Source: a virus. From it: 43,821 nt of DNA. The notes below the pieces were generated by a model. The model was not told the DNA's origin and did no database searches. It worked only from the letters and a program-made list of their open reading frames with translations. Below are positions 23,043-30,172 of this stretch, one piece after another; the first letter of the stretch is position 1; every line of letters starts with the position of its first letter. Made by a program: the position numbers and the translations under genes. The stretch covers positions 1-43,821 of the IMG/VR virus record IMGVR_UViG_3300043434_000476. The stretch is one strand, 5' to 3'.

Positions 23043-23537
23043 TTATTTCCTTTTTAAATTCTTTTTTCTACGTTTGGTTGCAAGGTCTAAACTTAGCTTT
23101 CCTACTTTATTTACAAAACAAACACCGTTTAAGTGGTCTAGTTCATGTTGAAATACTCTTGCTGGCAGCCCCGTAAATTCGTGTTCTTGTTCTCTACCTA
23201 TAATATCTTGATATTTTACGGTAATAGTTTCTGGGCGTTCAACATTTAACCATAGTCCAGGAAAACTCAAACATCCTTCCTGATCTCGATTTGTACCCTG
23301 TGTGCTGGTTATTTCTGGATTGACACAGATATAACTGCGTTGCTGATTGCCCATGACAAAGACTCGCTTATTGACGCCAATTTGCGGCGCCGCGAGTCCG
23401 ATTCCATTATTTTCAAACATTATTTTAAGCATGCTCTGGGCAAGTTCGGCTATTTCACCGTCATTGTCCCAGTTCCAGTCTTCAGACACTTTTTTTAGAG
23501 TGTCGTCAGTTTCTTTAACTAAATTATAAATCGTCAT
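23043..23537 (-). CDS. def: Peptide deformylase
   Basis: A 164-aa enzyme with all three motifs: GIGLAAPQ (45-52), EGCLSFPG with metal ligand C89, and QHELDH with H131, E132 and H135. It removes the formyl group from new N-terminal methionines at the ribosome. The basic tail (TKRRKKNLKRK) could help bind the ribosomal exit. Unlike the very short marine phage deformylases, this one keeps a C-terminal extension. It has its own promoter TTGACT-17-TATCAT ending 6 nt before the ATG and is followed by clpA. Confidence 0.97.
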   Translation of the reverse strand: MTIYNLVKETDDTLKKVSEDWNWDNDGEIAELAQSMLKIMFENNGIGLAAPQIGVNKRVFVMGNQQRSYICVNPEITSTQGTNRDQEGCLSFPGLWLNVERPETITVKYQDIIGREQEHEFTGLPARVFQHELDHLNGVCFVNKVGKLSLDLATKRRKKNLKRK

Positions 23538-23543
23538 GCTGTT

Positions 23544-23572
23544 ATGATACAGCCTTTATACTAAGAAGTCAA
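23544..23572 (-). promoter_or_regulatory. def-clpA promoter TTGACT-17-TATCAT, leaderless
   Basis: TATCAT (23544-23549) and TTGACT (23567-23572) have a 17-bp spacer. The -35 starts immediately after the stop codon of the lipoprotein gene, and the -10 ends 6 nt before the def ATG, so the transcript should start at the start codon. Confidence 0.75.
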
Positions 23573-23833
23573 TTAAAAACCTAGCCAATTTTTTCTAGGT
23601 GGGTCAATGCGTGGAAGATCTTTTTTGCATTTATCAATTTGATTTGATATAGCGATTTTGGTTGCGGCATCCGCGGTTTTCATTGCTTCCGCCAGTACCA
23701 ATAAACATGCAGATTCTGTTGCATACACGCTTTGTTGCAATCTAGAACTGGTTTCCATGTAGCTCAGGTAGTCTGAACTGGTTGTTGCACAGCCAGACAG
23801 CATTAGTAGATTTAACAAGTAAATTTTTTTCAT
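23573..23833 (-). CDS. Small lipoprotein next to the spanins
   Basis: An 86-aa protein with a lipoprotein signal: MKKIYLLNLLMLSGC, lipobox LSGC with the acylated Cys at 15. The mature part is helical with two more cysteines (SACLLVLAEAM, DKCKKDL). Its start overlaps the o-spanin stop (ATGA). It could be a third lysis component or an outer-membrane superinfection factor. No family recognised. Confidence 0.7.
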   Translation of the reverse strand: MKKIYLLNLLMLSGCATTSSDYLSYMETSSRLQQSVYATESACLLVLAEAMKTADAATKIAISNQIDKCKKDLPRIDPPRKNWLGF

Positions 23834-24096
23834 TTTACTCGATCGTAGATATCTTTTTGTTTTTTGTACCAGTCATTCCAACCATCATTTTTTAGGCTGC
23901 AATCATAGTATAACGCATAATTATCCACTACGGTTCTTAAAAGGTCAGTGATAGCTACTCGGTCACCGTCGATTCTTTTAAGGTCCGGACAGGGTTTTGT
24001 AAGCTCTGGCAAAGCTTCTGGAAATTTTGGTTTAGCGGGCAAAAATACAGAACAGCCTGCGATCAGTGTGACACTTATAAGAGCTATAATTTTCAT
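23830..24096 (-). CDS. o-spanin lipoprotein (Rz1-like)
   Basis: An 88-aa lipoprotein: signal peptide with IAGC lipobox (Cys 15), then a Pro-rich stretch KPKFPEALPELTKPCPDLK. VDNYALYYDC and a charged C-terminal helix follow. The P-x-P...PCP pattern right after the lipidated Cys is typical of Rz1-type o-spanins. It would sit in the outer membrane and bind the i-spanin encoded immediately upstream (ATGA overlap) to fuse membranes at lysis. Confidence 0.78.
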   Translation of the reverse strand: MKIIALISVTLIAGCSVFLPAKPKFPEALPELTKPCPDLKRIDGDRVAITDLLRTVVDNYALYYDCSLKNDGWNDWYKKQKDIYDRVK

Positions 24097-24602
24097 TTTT
24101 TGTCTCCTGAACGCTGTGCACCTTTGTTATGTATGTCCAATAATTCCTTGGGTACTGGGCAGTTTTCTATGTATTTGATAACTTCTTCTACTCTAACACG
24201 TTCTGGACCAGTTACTTCTTTGAGTACTTCTTTGGTTTTCCATTTATCAATATACTTGATAACTTCTTTGTTTTTTGTAGCTTCTAATTTACGTTTTTCA
24301 CTGATCACAGTGGCCAATTCAGTATTTGCAGTCTTAGCAGATTCCTCTGCTGTTGCAACTTGTTTCTTTAGTTCTTCTGTTCTCGCTTGCCAAATTGCTT
24401 CATTGGCAATAATTCCCTGAGCATAGATACCCACTATTAATGCTACCACACCGCCTACACGCAATGGAAGTTTATACTGAGTCACCAAGGGGATCTTAGA
24501 TAGAAAGTAAGATGCCAGTATTGCGGTGATACCAGATAATAATACCAGTGTCCAAAATATGTTTGGTATAAAATTTATCATCCAAATTATTTGATTCATC
24601 AT
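24093..24602 (-). CDS. i-spanin (Rz-like), membrane-anchored coiled coil
   Basis: A 169-aa protein with two hydrophobic N-terminal segments (about 8-32 and 47-65) and then a long charged coiled coil ([20 protein letters not shown] and following) running to about residue 125. This is the layout of Rz-type i-spanins, though two rather than one membrane segments is atypical. It is encoded directly before the o-spanin with a 4-nt overlap. The ATG overlaps the infA stop region (TAAATGATG). Confidence 0.75.
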   Translation of the reverse strand: MMNQIIWMINFIPNIFWTLVLLSGITAILASYFLSKIPLVTQYKLPLRVGGVVALIVGIYAQGIIANEAIWQARTEELKKQVATAEESAKTANTELATVISEKRKLEATKNKEVIKYIDKWKTKEVLKEVTGPERVRVEEVIKYIENCPVPKELLDIHNKGAQRSGDKK

Positions 24603-24817
24603 TTATGCCTAAATGTTATGCGACCCTTGCTAAGATCGTATGGGGTTAATTCTACATCAACCGCATCGTGCATTAATATGTTTATGTTGTGTTTTCTAAT
24701 TTTTCCTGATATAGTTGCTAGAATAACCTTTTTAATATCTTCTAGTTCTACCCTAAATGTCGCATTTGGTAAACACTCAACCACACGACCTCTTACTTTG
24801 ATTACATCTTCTTTCAT
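24599..24817 (-). CDS. infA: Translation initiation factor IF-1
   Basis: A 72-aa protein that is plainly IF-1: [58 protein letters not shown]. Length equals the bacterial factor (72 aa) and the OB-fold strands are all present. Differences from the usual sequence include NINIL in place of IRIL and DIKKV in place of GHKV, at positions near the ribosome face. IF-1 binds the 30S A site and promotes initiation. A phage copy, near a phage deformylase, may bias initiation towards phage (possibly leaderless) mRNAs; that role is inference. It starts at a TAATG junction. Confidence 0.95.
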   Translation of the reverse strand: MKEDVIKVRGRVVECLPNATFRVELEDIKKVILATISGKIRKHNINILMHDAVDVELTPYDLSKGRITFRHK

Positions 24818-25344
24818 TAGTATTTCATTAAAAAATTTAAACGTTGCTTTATAGATTCAGTTGTTTCCTGGGTGTCTTCATTGTCTACAACTTTGGGGAA
24901 TCTTCTTTCATATTCAGCGGGATCAGTTATTATATTTGCCGCAAAGTTTTCTTGGTTAAACTCTACGTCTTGATTCATGCGCATGCCTCTAAACTGCCAA
25001 TTTGTTATGCCACTTAATTTATTTGCATCCGTTAAGATGCCTTTTATTATACCAAACGCTTGGGGATTTCTTTCTAGTTCTACATACACTAGATAACGAC
25101 CCTTACTGTCAGTGGCAGGACTTACTTCTACATCGGTAAATTCATGAACACTGTTTTCAATAAATGAAGCTAGGTCATGCGCAGGTTGGCGATCATTCAC
25201 TGTTAACGCCAGTACAATATAATCTTTGTCTTCGCCTAGTTTTGTTTTATACATGTCAATGTATGCAGTTTCACCTACCAACCACTTAAGGTCATTTTCA
25301 GCAAGGCTTTCGCCGATCAGCGGATATTTACGTTGTTTGTTCAT
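24817..25344 (-). CDS. Conserved phage hypothetical protein (175 aa)
   Basis: A 175-aa protein from ATG 25344 ([19 protein letters not shown]), chosen over ATG 25353 because AAAGG sits 11 nt upstream of it. The protein is alpha/beta, with [20 protein letters not shown] and [19 protein letters not shown]. It ends [14 protein letters not shown] recall homologous pairs (this gene with the next upstream one) in T4-like aquatic phages close to head and neck genes, but no function. The start lies inside the end of the upstream gene. Confidence 0.68.
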   Translation of the reverse strand: MNKQRKYPLIGESLAENDLKWLVGETAYIDMYKTKLGEDKDYIVLALTVNDRQPAHDLASFIENSVHEFTDVEVSPATDSKGRYLVYVELERNPQAFGIIKGILTDANKLSGITNWQFRGMRMNQDVEFNQENFAANIITDPAEYERRFPKVVDNEDTQETTESIKQRLNFLMKY

Positions 25345-25858
25345 TGTTAGCATTACCTTTAGCGGCTTCGTCGTCGTTTAAGTTTTCGTCATAAGCATCG
25401 GTGACATCTTCTAAGTCAATGGTCTTACCATTAACGTCTACCTTGTTGGTTTGTACTTCATCAACAAAGTGGCGAGGCATAATAACTTCCACTAGCCATA
25501 CTTTACTTTTTATTATACGCTTGTCCGGATCTTGCGTGACGCCTCGTGCATCAGCATCATATTCGATTTTACCAACATGCTTGATTATATCTTCTTTATA
25601 GGATACTTTACAACCGTGATCTATTAATCGCATGGCACCATCGGGATCAGGCATCATTTTATAGGGATACATTAGCGTAACTGTGATCCAGTAACGATCG
25701 ATTTTGGGACCTTCGACGATTTCTCCGCGATCCCAGTTTTTGTAAACATATAAATCAAGCTGATCAAAGACACGCTCAAATTCAATGAGAATATCCAGGA
25801 CGTTTTCGCTGCCGTAGACGTCGTCTAGTGTGGTATAAATTAGATCAATATCAATCAT
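25328..25858 (-). CDS. Conserved phage hypothetical protein (176 aa), first gene of the spanin operon
   Basis: A 176-aa acidic protein. MIDIDLIYTTLDDVYGSENV is the start, YPYKMMPDPDGAMRLIDHGCKV and VGKIEYDADARG make the core, and VWLVEVIMPRHFVDE precedes a disordered acidic tail ([19 protein letters not shown]). The family is familiar from T4-like marine phages and is probably a neck or virion-assembly protein by context. A CATAAATA box lies 5 nt before the ATG, so the gene and the lysis genes behind it are likely late. Confidence 0.68.
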   Translation of the reverse strand: MIDIDLIYTTLDDVYGSENVLDILIEFERVFDQLDLYVYKNWDRGEIVEGPKIDRYWITVTLMYPYKMMPDPDGAMRLIDHGCKVSYKEDIIKHVGKIEYDADARGVTQDPDKRIIKSKVWLVEVIMPRHFVDEVQTNKVDVNGKTIDLEDVTDAYDENLNDDEAAKGNANNEQTT

Positions 25859-25863
25859 ATGTT

Positions 25864-25871
25864 TATTTATG
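25864..25871 (-). promoter_or_regulatory. Late promoter variant CATAAATA
   Basis: Minus-strand CATAAATA, one base from the T4 late consensus, ends 5 nt before the ATG at 25858. The close placement matches two exact TATAAATA boxes at 36411 and 41990. Confidence 0.45.
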
Positions 25872-25949
25872 CTCTTTTAAATTAAAATAAAAGATAAAAA
25901 ATATGTATATAACGTAGCCAAAATGCAGTTATCGGTTAAATATCTTTGT

Positions 25950-26754
25950 GGAACGCTTGACCAAGTGTCATCTTACAATTCCTAATTTGGAGGTAATGAA
26001 TGACTAAACAACGACAAAAACGTGCTCTGCCACAAGAGAACGCATCTATTCTATCCATGGACAAGTTCCGCAAGGAACGCAGCCATAAAGTAGAGATACT
26101 GCCAAAGAACATGAGGCAGGAAGACTATCTTGCTCTACTAGAAGACCCCCGTAAGAACATTGTATTTGCTATAGGACCAGCCGGCACGGGTAAAACCTTG
26201 TTGGCCTGTTTGTTGGCCATACGCGAGCTTAAGGCTGGTAGAATAGATAAAATCGTGATAACAAGACCAGCAGTAAGTGTTGACGAACAACACGGTTTCC
26301 TGCCTGGCACTCTAATAGAGAAAATGGCGCCTTGGACCCGTCCTATATTTGACGTGTTCGAGCAATTCTGGGCTCCCAAGAACATAGAGAATATGATCGA
26401 AGAGAACGTTATTGAAGTCGCACCCCTAGCCTACATGAGAGGACGAACATTTGAAAAATCAATTATATTAGCAGATGAGATGCAAAACGCAACTCCCAGT
26501 CAGATGAAAATGCTATTAACTCGTATAGGCAACAATAGTAGAATTTTCTGTACAGGCGATTTAAATCAGCACGATCGCGGATTTGAAGCCAACGGTCTCA
26601 AAGACTTTGTTGGTAGACTGGAAAAAGCCAATAGTAAAATGATTGGCGTGGTTGAATTTGAGCAGAGAGACGTAGAACGTCACCCTGCTGTTGCTGAAGT
26701 ATTGAAAATCTACGGCGAAGATTAATTAACTAACGTGACACTGGTCAAGCGTCC
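25950..26754. repeat. Imperfect inverted repeat flanking phoH
   Basis: Left arm 25950-25970 (GGAACGCTTGACCAAGTGTCA) matches the reverse complement of the right arm 26736-26754 except for two single-base gaps. The arms bracket the only plus-strand gene between 7392 and 36449. This suggests either an invertible or inserted cassette or a pair of binding sites with the same half-element GCTTGACCA-GTGTCA. Confidence 0.75.
26000..26725 (+). CDS. phoH: PhoH-like P-loop ATPase
   Basis: A 241-aa PhoH protein: FAIGPAGTGKT (Walker A, 59-66), VITRPAV, HGFLPGTLIEKM, LAYMRGRTF, IILADEMQNATP (Walker B) and CTGDLNQHDR. It is a close match to the PhoH core without extra domains, as usual in T4-like aquatic phages. 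The biochemical role in phage is unsettled (RNA helicase/nuclease-associated ATPase in cells). GGAGG stands 5 nt before the ATG. It is isolated on the plus strand and bracketed by inverted repeats; GTTAAATA at 25935-25942 is a possible late core. Confidence 0.95.
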   Translation: MTKQRQKRALPQENASILSMDKFRKERSHKVEILPKNMRQEDYLALLEDPRKNIVFAIGPAGTGKTLLACLLAIRELKAGRIDKIVITRPAVSVDEQHGFLPGTLIEKMAPWTRPIFDVFEQFWAPKNIENMIEENVIEVAPLAYMRGRTFEKSIILADEMQNATPSQMKMLLTRIGNNSRIFCTGDLNQHDRGFEANGLKDFVGRLEKANSKMIGVVEFEQRDVERHPAVAEVLKIYGED

Positions 26755-26755
26755 A

Positions 26756-27700
26756 TTAGTCTAATCCCCGGCGTAATCTATCTAGTTTAACCAGTGTTGC
26801 GCTAAGGTTAATTTCAGGATCTGCGCAAAGACTGTGATTTACCATACCGTCTTTGATAATGATAATTGCACGATCCTGATTGTCCTCGTCGCCCCACCAC
26901 TCTAGATTCCTGTACAAGAACTTGAATGCTTCTTCGTATTCTTCTAAAGTGATCTTAGCGCAGATCATTTCACGTGCTTGCCTGACCCTACCATTTTGTA
27001 TCAGTGCCACAGCCTCAATCTTCCAGTCATTGGTGCCGGTGTCACCCTGATCTTTACTGGGTAGTGTCAGTGTTCCTGTTCGACTATACTGTTGCGCCGT
27101 ATTAATTGCTTTGCGTAGATCTGGATAAGTTGCTTTAACAAATGCTTGCAGAGTTTCAACGTCAAAATTCACACCTTCATCTGCAATAATTGCACCCAGC
27201 TTGGTAAGGAAGTCTGTTTCATCTAAGTTATTAAAACTAAAACCCTGTGTTCTACTATGCAGTGCAGGAATCACTTTGTTAGGATAGTTGCAAGTTAGAA
27301 TAAAACGTGCCACGCTGGCATACTGTTCCATCATACCACGTAAGATTGCCTGTGCGTTAGGAGTTAAGTAGTCTGCTTCGTCTAACAAAATAACTTTAAA
27401 GTCACCAAAGGGCATGGTCTGGCAAAAGCTAGTGACTTTATTTCTCAGATTATCAACACCTGTTTCATGACTGGCATTAATGAACATGATGTCAGCTCGC
27501 TCAACCTTGAGCTCATTACAAAGTACTTTGGCCAGTGTAGTTTTGCCTGTGCCCGGTGGTCCACTTAGTAGTAAGTGCGGAATATTACCGTCTTTGATCC
27601 AACCTTCAATTTGACGTTTTTGTGCGGGATCAATCCATACATAGTCTTCAACAGTGGCGGGCCTATAACGTTCTACCCAGAGAAAATTTGCATTAGTCAT
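26756..27700 (-). CDS. Sliding-clamp loader ATPase subunit (T4 gp44 type)
   Basis: A 314-aa AAA+ protein: WVERYRPATVEDYV (box II), LLLSGPPGTGKTTLAKVL (Walker A, 47-54), VILLDEADYLT (Walker B), ILTCNYPNKVIPALHSRTQGF (sensor 1 and the Arg-finger region, SRT instead of the usual SRC), DLRKAINTAQQ (sensor 2). It is the large subunit of the T4-type clamp loader and places the sliding clamp on primer-template DNA. The small subunit (gp62) and clamp (gp45) are not in the window. It has its own leaderless-type promoter directly behind the GroES-like gene and converges on phoH. Confidence 0.95.
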   Translation of the reverse strand: MTNANFLWVERYRPATVEDYVWIDPAQKRQIEGWIKDGNIPHLLLSGPPGTGKTTLAKVLCNELKVERADIMFINASHETGVDNLRNKVTSFCQTMPFGDFKVILLDEADYLTPNAQAILRGMMEQYASVARFILTCNYPNKVIPALHSRTQGFSFNNLDETDFLTKLGAIIADEGVNFDVETLQAFVKATYPDLRKAINTAQQYSRTGTLTLPSKDQGDTGTNDWKIEAVALIQNGRVRQAREMICAKITLEEYEEAFKFLYRNLEWWGDEDNQDRAIIIIKDGMVNHSLCADPEINLSATLVKLDRLRRGLD

Positions 27701-27706
27701 GCGTTA

Positions 27707-27735
27707 ATTATAATAGAAAAAAGTAGTTGTGTCAA
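27707..27735 (-). promoter_or_regulatory. Clamp-loader promoter TTGACA-17-TATAAT, leaderless
   Basis: TATAAT (27707-27712) and TTGACA (27730-27735) match consensus exactly with a 17-bp spacer. The -35 begins 2 nt after the upstream stop codon, and the -10 ends 6 nt before the ATG, so the whole intergenic gap is promoter. Confidence 0.85.
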
Positions 27736-27737
27736 CT

Positions 27738-28112
27738 TTAGCGAGCGCCAAAGTCTTCGGGACGAGCTTGGCCGGTGTCACCTACGCCGGTTTTTGTGCC
27801 CATGATAGTATCTGTGGGTTCCTCATCTTGAACTCCGAGAATACCATTAGGATCGATTTTGACGAATTGAAATGGTTCTCCGGCGTCGTCTTTAATTGTG
27901 ATGCGCATGGTCCAACGCCCATGTTCGCAGAGAATCCACTGCCCTGGTTGAACGTCAGTGACGTCATCTGCAACCATCCAGACCTGGGCCCAGCGTGGTC
28001 TAATGCCTTCGTCTTTACCATTGTCATCTCGCAATACAATGCCGCCCTGCGTTACACGTTCGCCTAGCTGTAACACTGCAAAAATATTACCTGGTAGTGG
28101 TTTTACTTTCAT
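27738..28112 (-). CDS. GroES-like co-chaperonin (T4 gp31-type role)
   Basis: A 124-aa protein: MKVKPLPGNIFAVLQLGERV, TQGGIVLRDD (the GroES mobile-loop region with GGI), then WAQVWMVADDVTDVQPGQWI and CEHGRWTMRI. GroES proteins share the KPL-R-V...T-GGIVL pattern. A phage copy would cap host GroEL to help fold the major capsid protein, like gp31. The C-terminal 30 residues are disordered and acidic. It is the last gene of the long operon beginning at 36014 and overlaps the preceding gene by ATGA. Confidence 0.85.
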   Translation of the reverse strand: MKVKPLPGNIFAVLQLGERVTQGGIVLRDDNGKDEGIRPRWAQVWMVADDVTDVQPGQWILCEHGRWTMRITIKDDAGEPFQFVKIDPNGILGVQDEEPTDTIMGTKTGVGDTGQARPEDFGAR

Positions 28113-28483
28113 AGTTCGAATTTGCCCGTTGTTTGTTTGTCGATGTTCACTGGTGCTGGCTTTGCTGCCTTACCGTCGATGATTTCTATACTGCCATCGG
28201 CATATGTAACTTCCCACTTACTACTTCCATCCGCACCCATTACTTCCTTGCGAGAAATTTCCTGTTCCATGGGGTTTATTTTCATAGTTTTAGCTTGTGC
28301 ACCACCTTGATCATAGACCTTGTTAGTGATTTGTTGAGCAGTTGCAATGACTTTGCCGCCGGGACCAAGAAGATCGCCCTGAGCATTTCTAAAAGTATTG
28401 CCCACGGCCGTAGTGTTGCCACGTGCACCGGCAAATGCCTGCATATTAAATTCACGACCTTTGGCCGTTTGATGTCTACTCAT
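28109..28483 (-). CDS. Conserved phage hypothetical protein (124 aa)
   Basis: A 124-aa protein, Gly/Ala/Asn-rich: MQAFAGARGNTTAVGNTFRN, AQGDLLGPGGKVI, then WEVTYADGSIEIIDG near the C-terminus. It has no signal or membrane segment. I recall similar proteins next to the GroES-like gene in T4-like aquatic phages, without function. It overlaps both neighbours by ATGA. Confidence 0.65.
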   Translation of the reverse strand: MSRHQTAKGREFNMQAFAGARGNTTAVGNTFRNAQGDLLGPGGKVIATAQQITNKVYDQGGAQAKTMKINPMEQEISRKEVMGADGSSKWEVTYADGSIEIIDGKAAKPAPVNIDKQTTGKFEL

Positions 28484-28962
28484 TTTAAGAACTCCTTAAT
28501 ATCCATATTGTATTTTAAACTATCTATCCTATGTATGCCAATTAGGTACAGTACATAACTAGCCACACTACTACCACGACCAACTCCATATATAATATTG
28601 TTGGTTTTCAAAACATCTACAAAGTACGCTAAAAATTTCAGCAAATCTGTTAGATCACGTTTGGCAAATTCCTGCAATTCCATGTTTATTCTGGATAATT
28701 TAACAGGCTCGCCTGATACCTTATCTTTGATGTATTGTTCAATGTCTATACTTGCCCAGGGTTCGGGTATCTGCCATTTTAAACTATCAGTTACAGGTTC
28801 CGCCAGTTCAAATGGATTACGGATACCATATGTCCTGCACGTAGTATCGAATAACTTAAAGTTATTTGTATCCCTGGGCAGTATTTTAGCCTGACGGTTT
28901 TGTAACATCAGTTCCACAATATCATCTTCTTCTACGTACATATTACCTTTGTCGTCTAACAT
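28480..28962 (-). CDS. Stand-alone fragment of DNA polymerase III alpha (DnaE) palm
   Basis: A 160-aa protein whose end, NIIYGVGRGSSVASYVLYLI and then GIHRIDSLKYNMDIKEFLK, matches the DnaE segment 'GPGRGSGAGSLVAYALxIT-IDPLxFDLLFERFL'. In DnaE the catalytic PDxDxD strand comes directly afterwards; here the frame stops. The N-terminal part (VELMLQNRQAKI, TYGIRNPFELAEP) is not clearly DnaE. It therefore lacks the two catalytic Asp residues and cannot be a polymerase alone. It could bind primer-template or a clamp, or be a conserved relic. It overlaps genes on both sides, so it is not an obvious pseudogene. Confidence 0.72.
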   Translation of the reverse strand: MLDDKGNMYVEEDDIVELMLQNRQAKILPRDTNNFKLFDTTCRTYGIRNPFELAEPVTDSLKWQIPEPWASIDIEQYIKDKVSGEPVKLSRINMELQEFAKRDLTDLLKFLAYFVDVLKTNNIIYGVGRGSSVASYVLYLIGIHRIDSLKYNMDIKEFLK

Positions 28963-29189
28963 TAACCTATACTCAGGAAATCATCAAAGCCAGAATCTTT
29001 TTTATCTGCTCTCTGCATCTGCCTAGTGTCGAACTGTGCGGCCCTGCATTCTTCAAGCAGAAAATTCATCTGCCCTATAACTTGTTCACTGGCACCAGCT
29101 CGATACGCAACGTTTAATTTTTTTAAAATTTCACGTTCACGCTCCATCAAAGCATTTAAACGTTGTTCAGGTGTTTCTGTTTTAGTCAT
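28962..29189 (-). CDS. Small helical hypothetical protein (75 aa)
   Basis: A 75-aa protein from ATG 29189, which overlaps the A-type carrier stop by ATGA; a longer frame to 29219 would run inside the sufA-like gene. It is a charged helical hairpin: EQRLNALMEREREILKKLNV and QVIGQMNFLLEECRAAQF, ending DDFLSIG. It resembles small proteins that recur in T4-like phages near replication genes. Function unknown. Confidence 0.65.
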   Translation of the reverse strand: MTKTETPEQRLNALMEREREILKKLNVAYRAGASEQVIGQMNFLLEECRAAQFDTRQMQRADKKDSGFDDFLSIG

Positions 29190-29521
29190 TTGAAATTCAC
29201 ACTTTCGCCACAGCCGCACTCATAGGCAACATTGGGATTGATTATCTCCAATCTGCGATTGAGGCCTTCTTGTTTGATAGTGATCACACTGGCTGACATT
29301 TTATCTGCGGCGTTTTTTGTTAAGTATAACACATTAATGTCACTAAGTCTAATATCTGTGCTACCATTTTCTGCGAATGGCTCGTTGGTCAGTGTCCACT
29401 TGTATTCATAACCATTGCAGCCGCCGGGCACAATATCCAAAATTACATTGGATTTGCCGTCACGTAGAATCATACCAATGATATGACTCTTAGCGGCTGT
29501 GGTTATTTCTACTGGTATCAT
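29186..29521 (-). CDS. sufA: A-type Fe-S carrier (SufA/IscA/ErpA family)
   Basis: A 111-aa protein with the three cluster ligands of the family: C35 in VPGGCNGYEY, then C102 and C104 in YECGCGESVNF. In IscA/SufA the pattern is C...CGCGxSF; here CGCGESV. Length is normal for the family (about 107-122 aa). It accepts [4Fe-4S] or [2Fe-2S] from the SufBCD scaffold and passes it to apo-proteins. It sits at the downstream end of the phage SUF genes. The named subfamily cannot be decided from motifs; sufA is chosen for context. Confidence 0.9.
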   Translation of the reverse strand: MIPVEITTAAKSHIIGMILRDGKSNVILDIVPGGCNGYEYKWTLTNEPFAENGSTDIRLSDINVLYLTKNAADKMSASVITIKQEGLNRRLEIINPNVAYECGCGESVNFK

Positions 29522-29853
29522 ACCTTGGCAAGTACTTTTACTAGTTCTTCTTTAGTACTTCGAGCTTTGACTTCCAAGCCGTGTTTTTTAACAAGTTCCA
29601 TTAATTGAGCTTTGGTCATTTTGTTTAATTCAGCACGTTTGTATTTTGCTTTAACAGTAACCGGTGCAGTTTCAATGGCTGCAGGAACAACTGCTTCTGG
29701 AACAACCACAACTTGTTCAGTGACTACCGTAGACGATGTTTCAGAACTGTTTGCATCTGTAACAATTGTCGGCGTTTCAACTTTATAAGGAGCCGCTTCG
29801 GCGACTGGTGTATCACTCTTGCCAGTGATCCAGGCTAGAATTTTCTTGATCAT
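29518..29853 (-). CDS. SAP/HeH-like helix-extended-helix protein with disordered linker
   Basis: A 111-aa protein. Residues 1-12 are basic and aromatic (MIKKILAWITGK), residues 13-68 are a Val/Ala/Pro/Thr-rich linker, and residues 75-111 (ELNKMTKAQLMELVKKHGLE, VKARSTKEELVKVLAKV) form a SAP/Rho-N-like helix-extension-helix DNA- or RNA-binding module. It lies between sufT and the A-type carrier, overlapping both. It may tether the pathway to nucleic acid or be an unrelated passenger. Confidence 0.65.
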   Translation of the reverse strand: MIKKILAWITGKSDTPVAEAAPYKVETPTIVTDANSSETSSTVVTEQVVVVPEAVVPAAIETAPVTVKAKYKRAELNKMTKAQLMELVKKHGLEVKARSTKEELVKVLAKV

Positions 29854-30172
29854 AATCGTACATTCCCATTTCTAATCTTGCCTCTTCGGATACTCTGTCA
29901 GGAGTCCAGGGAGGGTCAAAAACAGTTTCTACTGAAACAGTTCTCGTAGTATTTAACTCTGTTAATACTTTTTCTGCTACCGCTTGCACCTGTGCCGGTA
30001 TCTCTTCGGCACTGGGGCAAAATGCTGAGGTCAGTGTCATCAATATGTTAACACTGCTCTCATCAATACCAATATTATAGATCAGTCCTAGATCATAGAT
30101 ATTCACAGGAATTTCTGGATCGTAGACTGTTTTTAATCCTATGATAATATTTTGTTCAATTTGTTCGTTCAT
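29813..30172 (-). CDS. sufT: SufT/MIP18-family (DUF59) Fe-S assembly protein
   Basis: A 119-aa protein from ATG 30172; upstream codons belong to the zinc-ribbon gene, whose stop it overlaps. LKTVYDPEIPVNIYDLGLIY is the hallmark (DPE-P-N-DLGLIY), ILMTLTSAFCPSAEEIP contains the conserved Cys region, and TVFDPPWTPDRVSEEARLEM is the PPW end motif. SufT and PaaD-like proteins assist maturation of Fe-S proteins. Size is normal. It is coupled to the SAP gene by a 41-nt overlap. Confidence 0.93.
   Translation of the reverse strand: MNEQIEQNIIIGLKTVYDPEIPVNIYDLGLIYNIGIDESSVNILMTLTSAFCPSAEEIPAQVQAVAEKVLTELNTTRTVSVETVFDPPWTPDRVSEEARLEMGMYDYDQENSSLDHWQE

Noticed and set aside
28480-28962. DnaE-like frame as a simple pseudogene
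   Set aside because: It is uninterrupted and overlaps both neighbouring genes by coupled junctions, so decay is not the first explanation.
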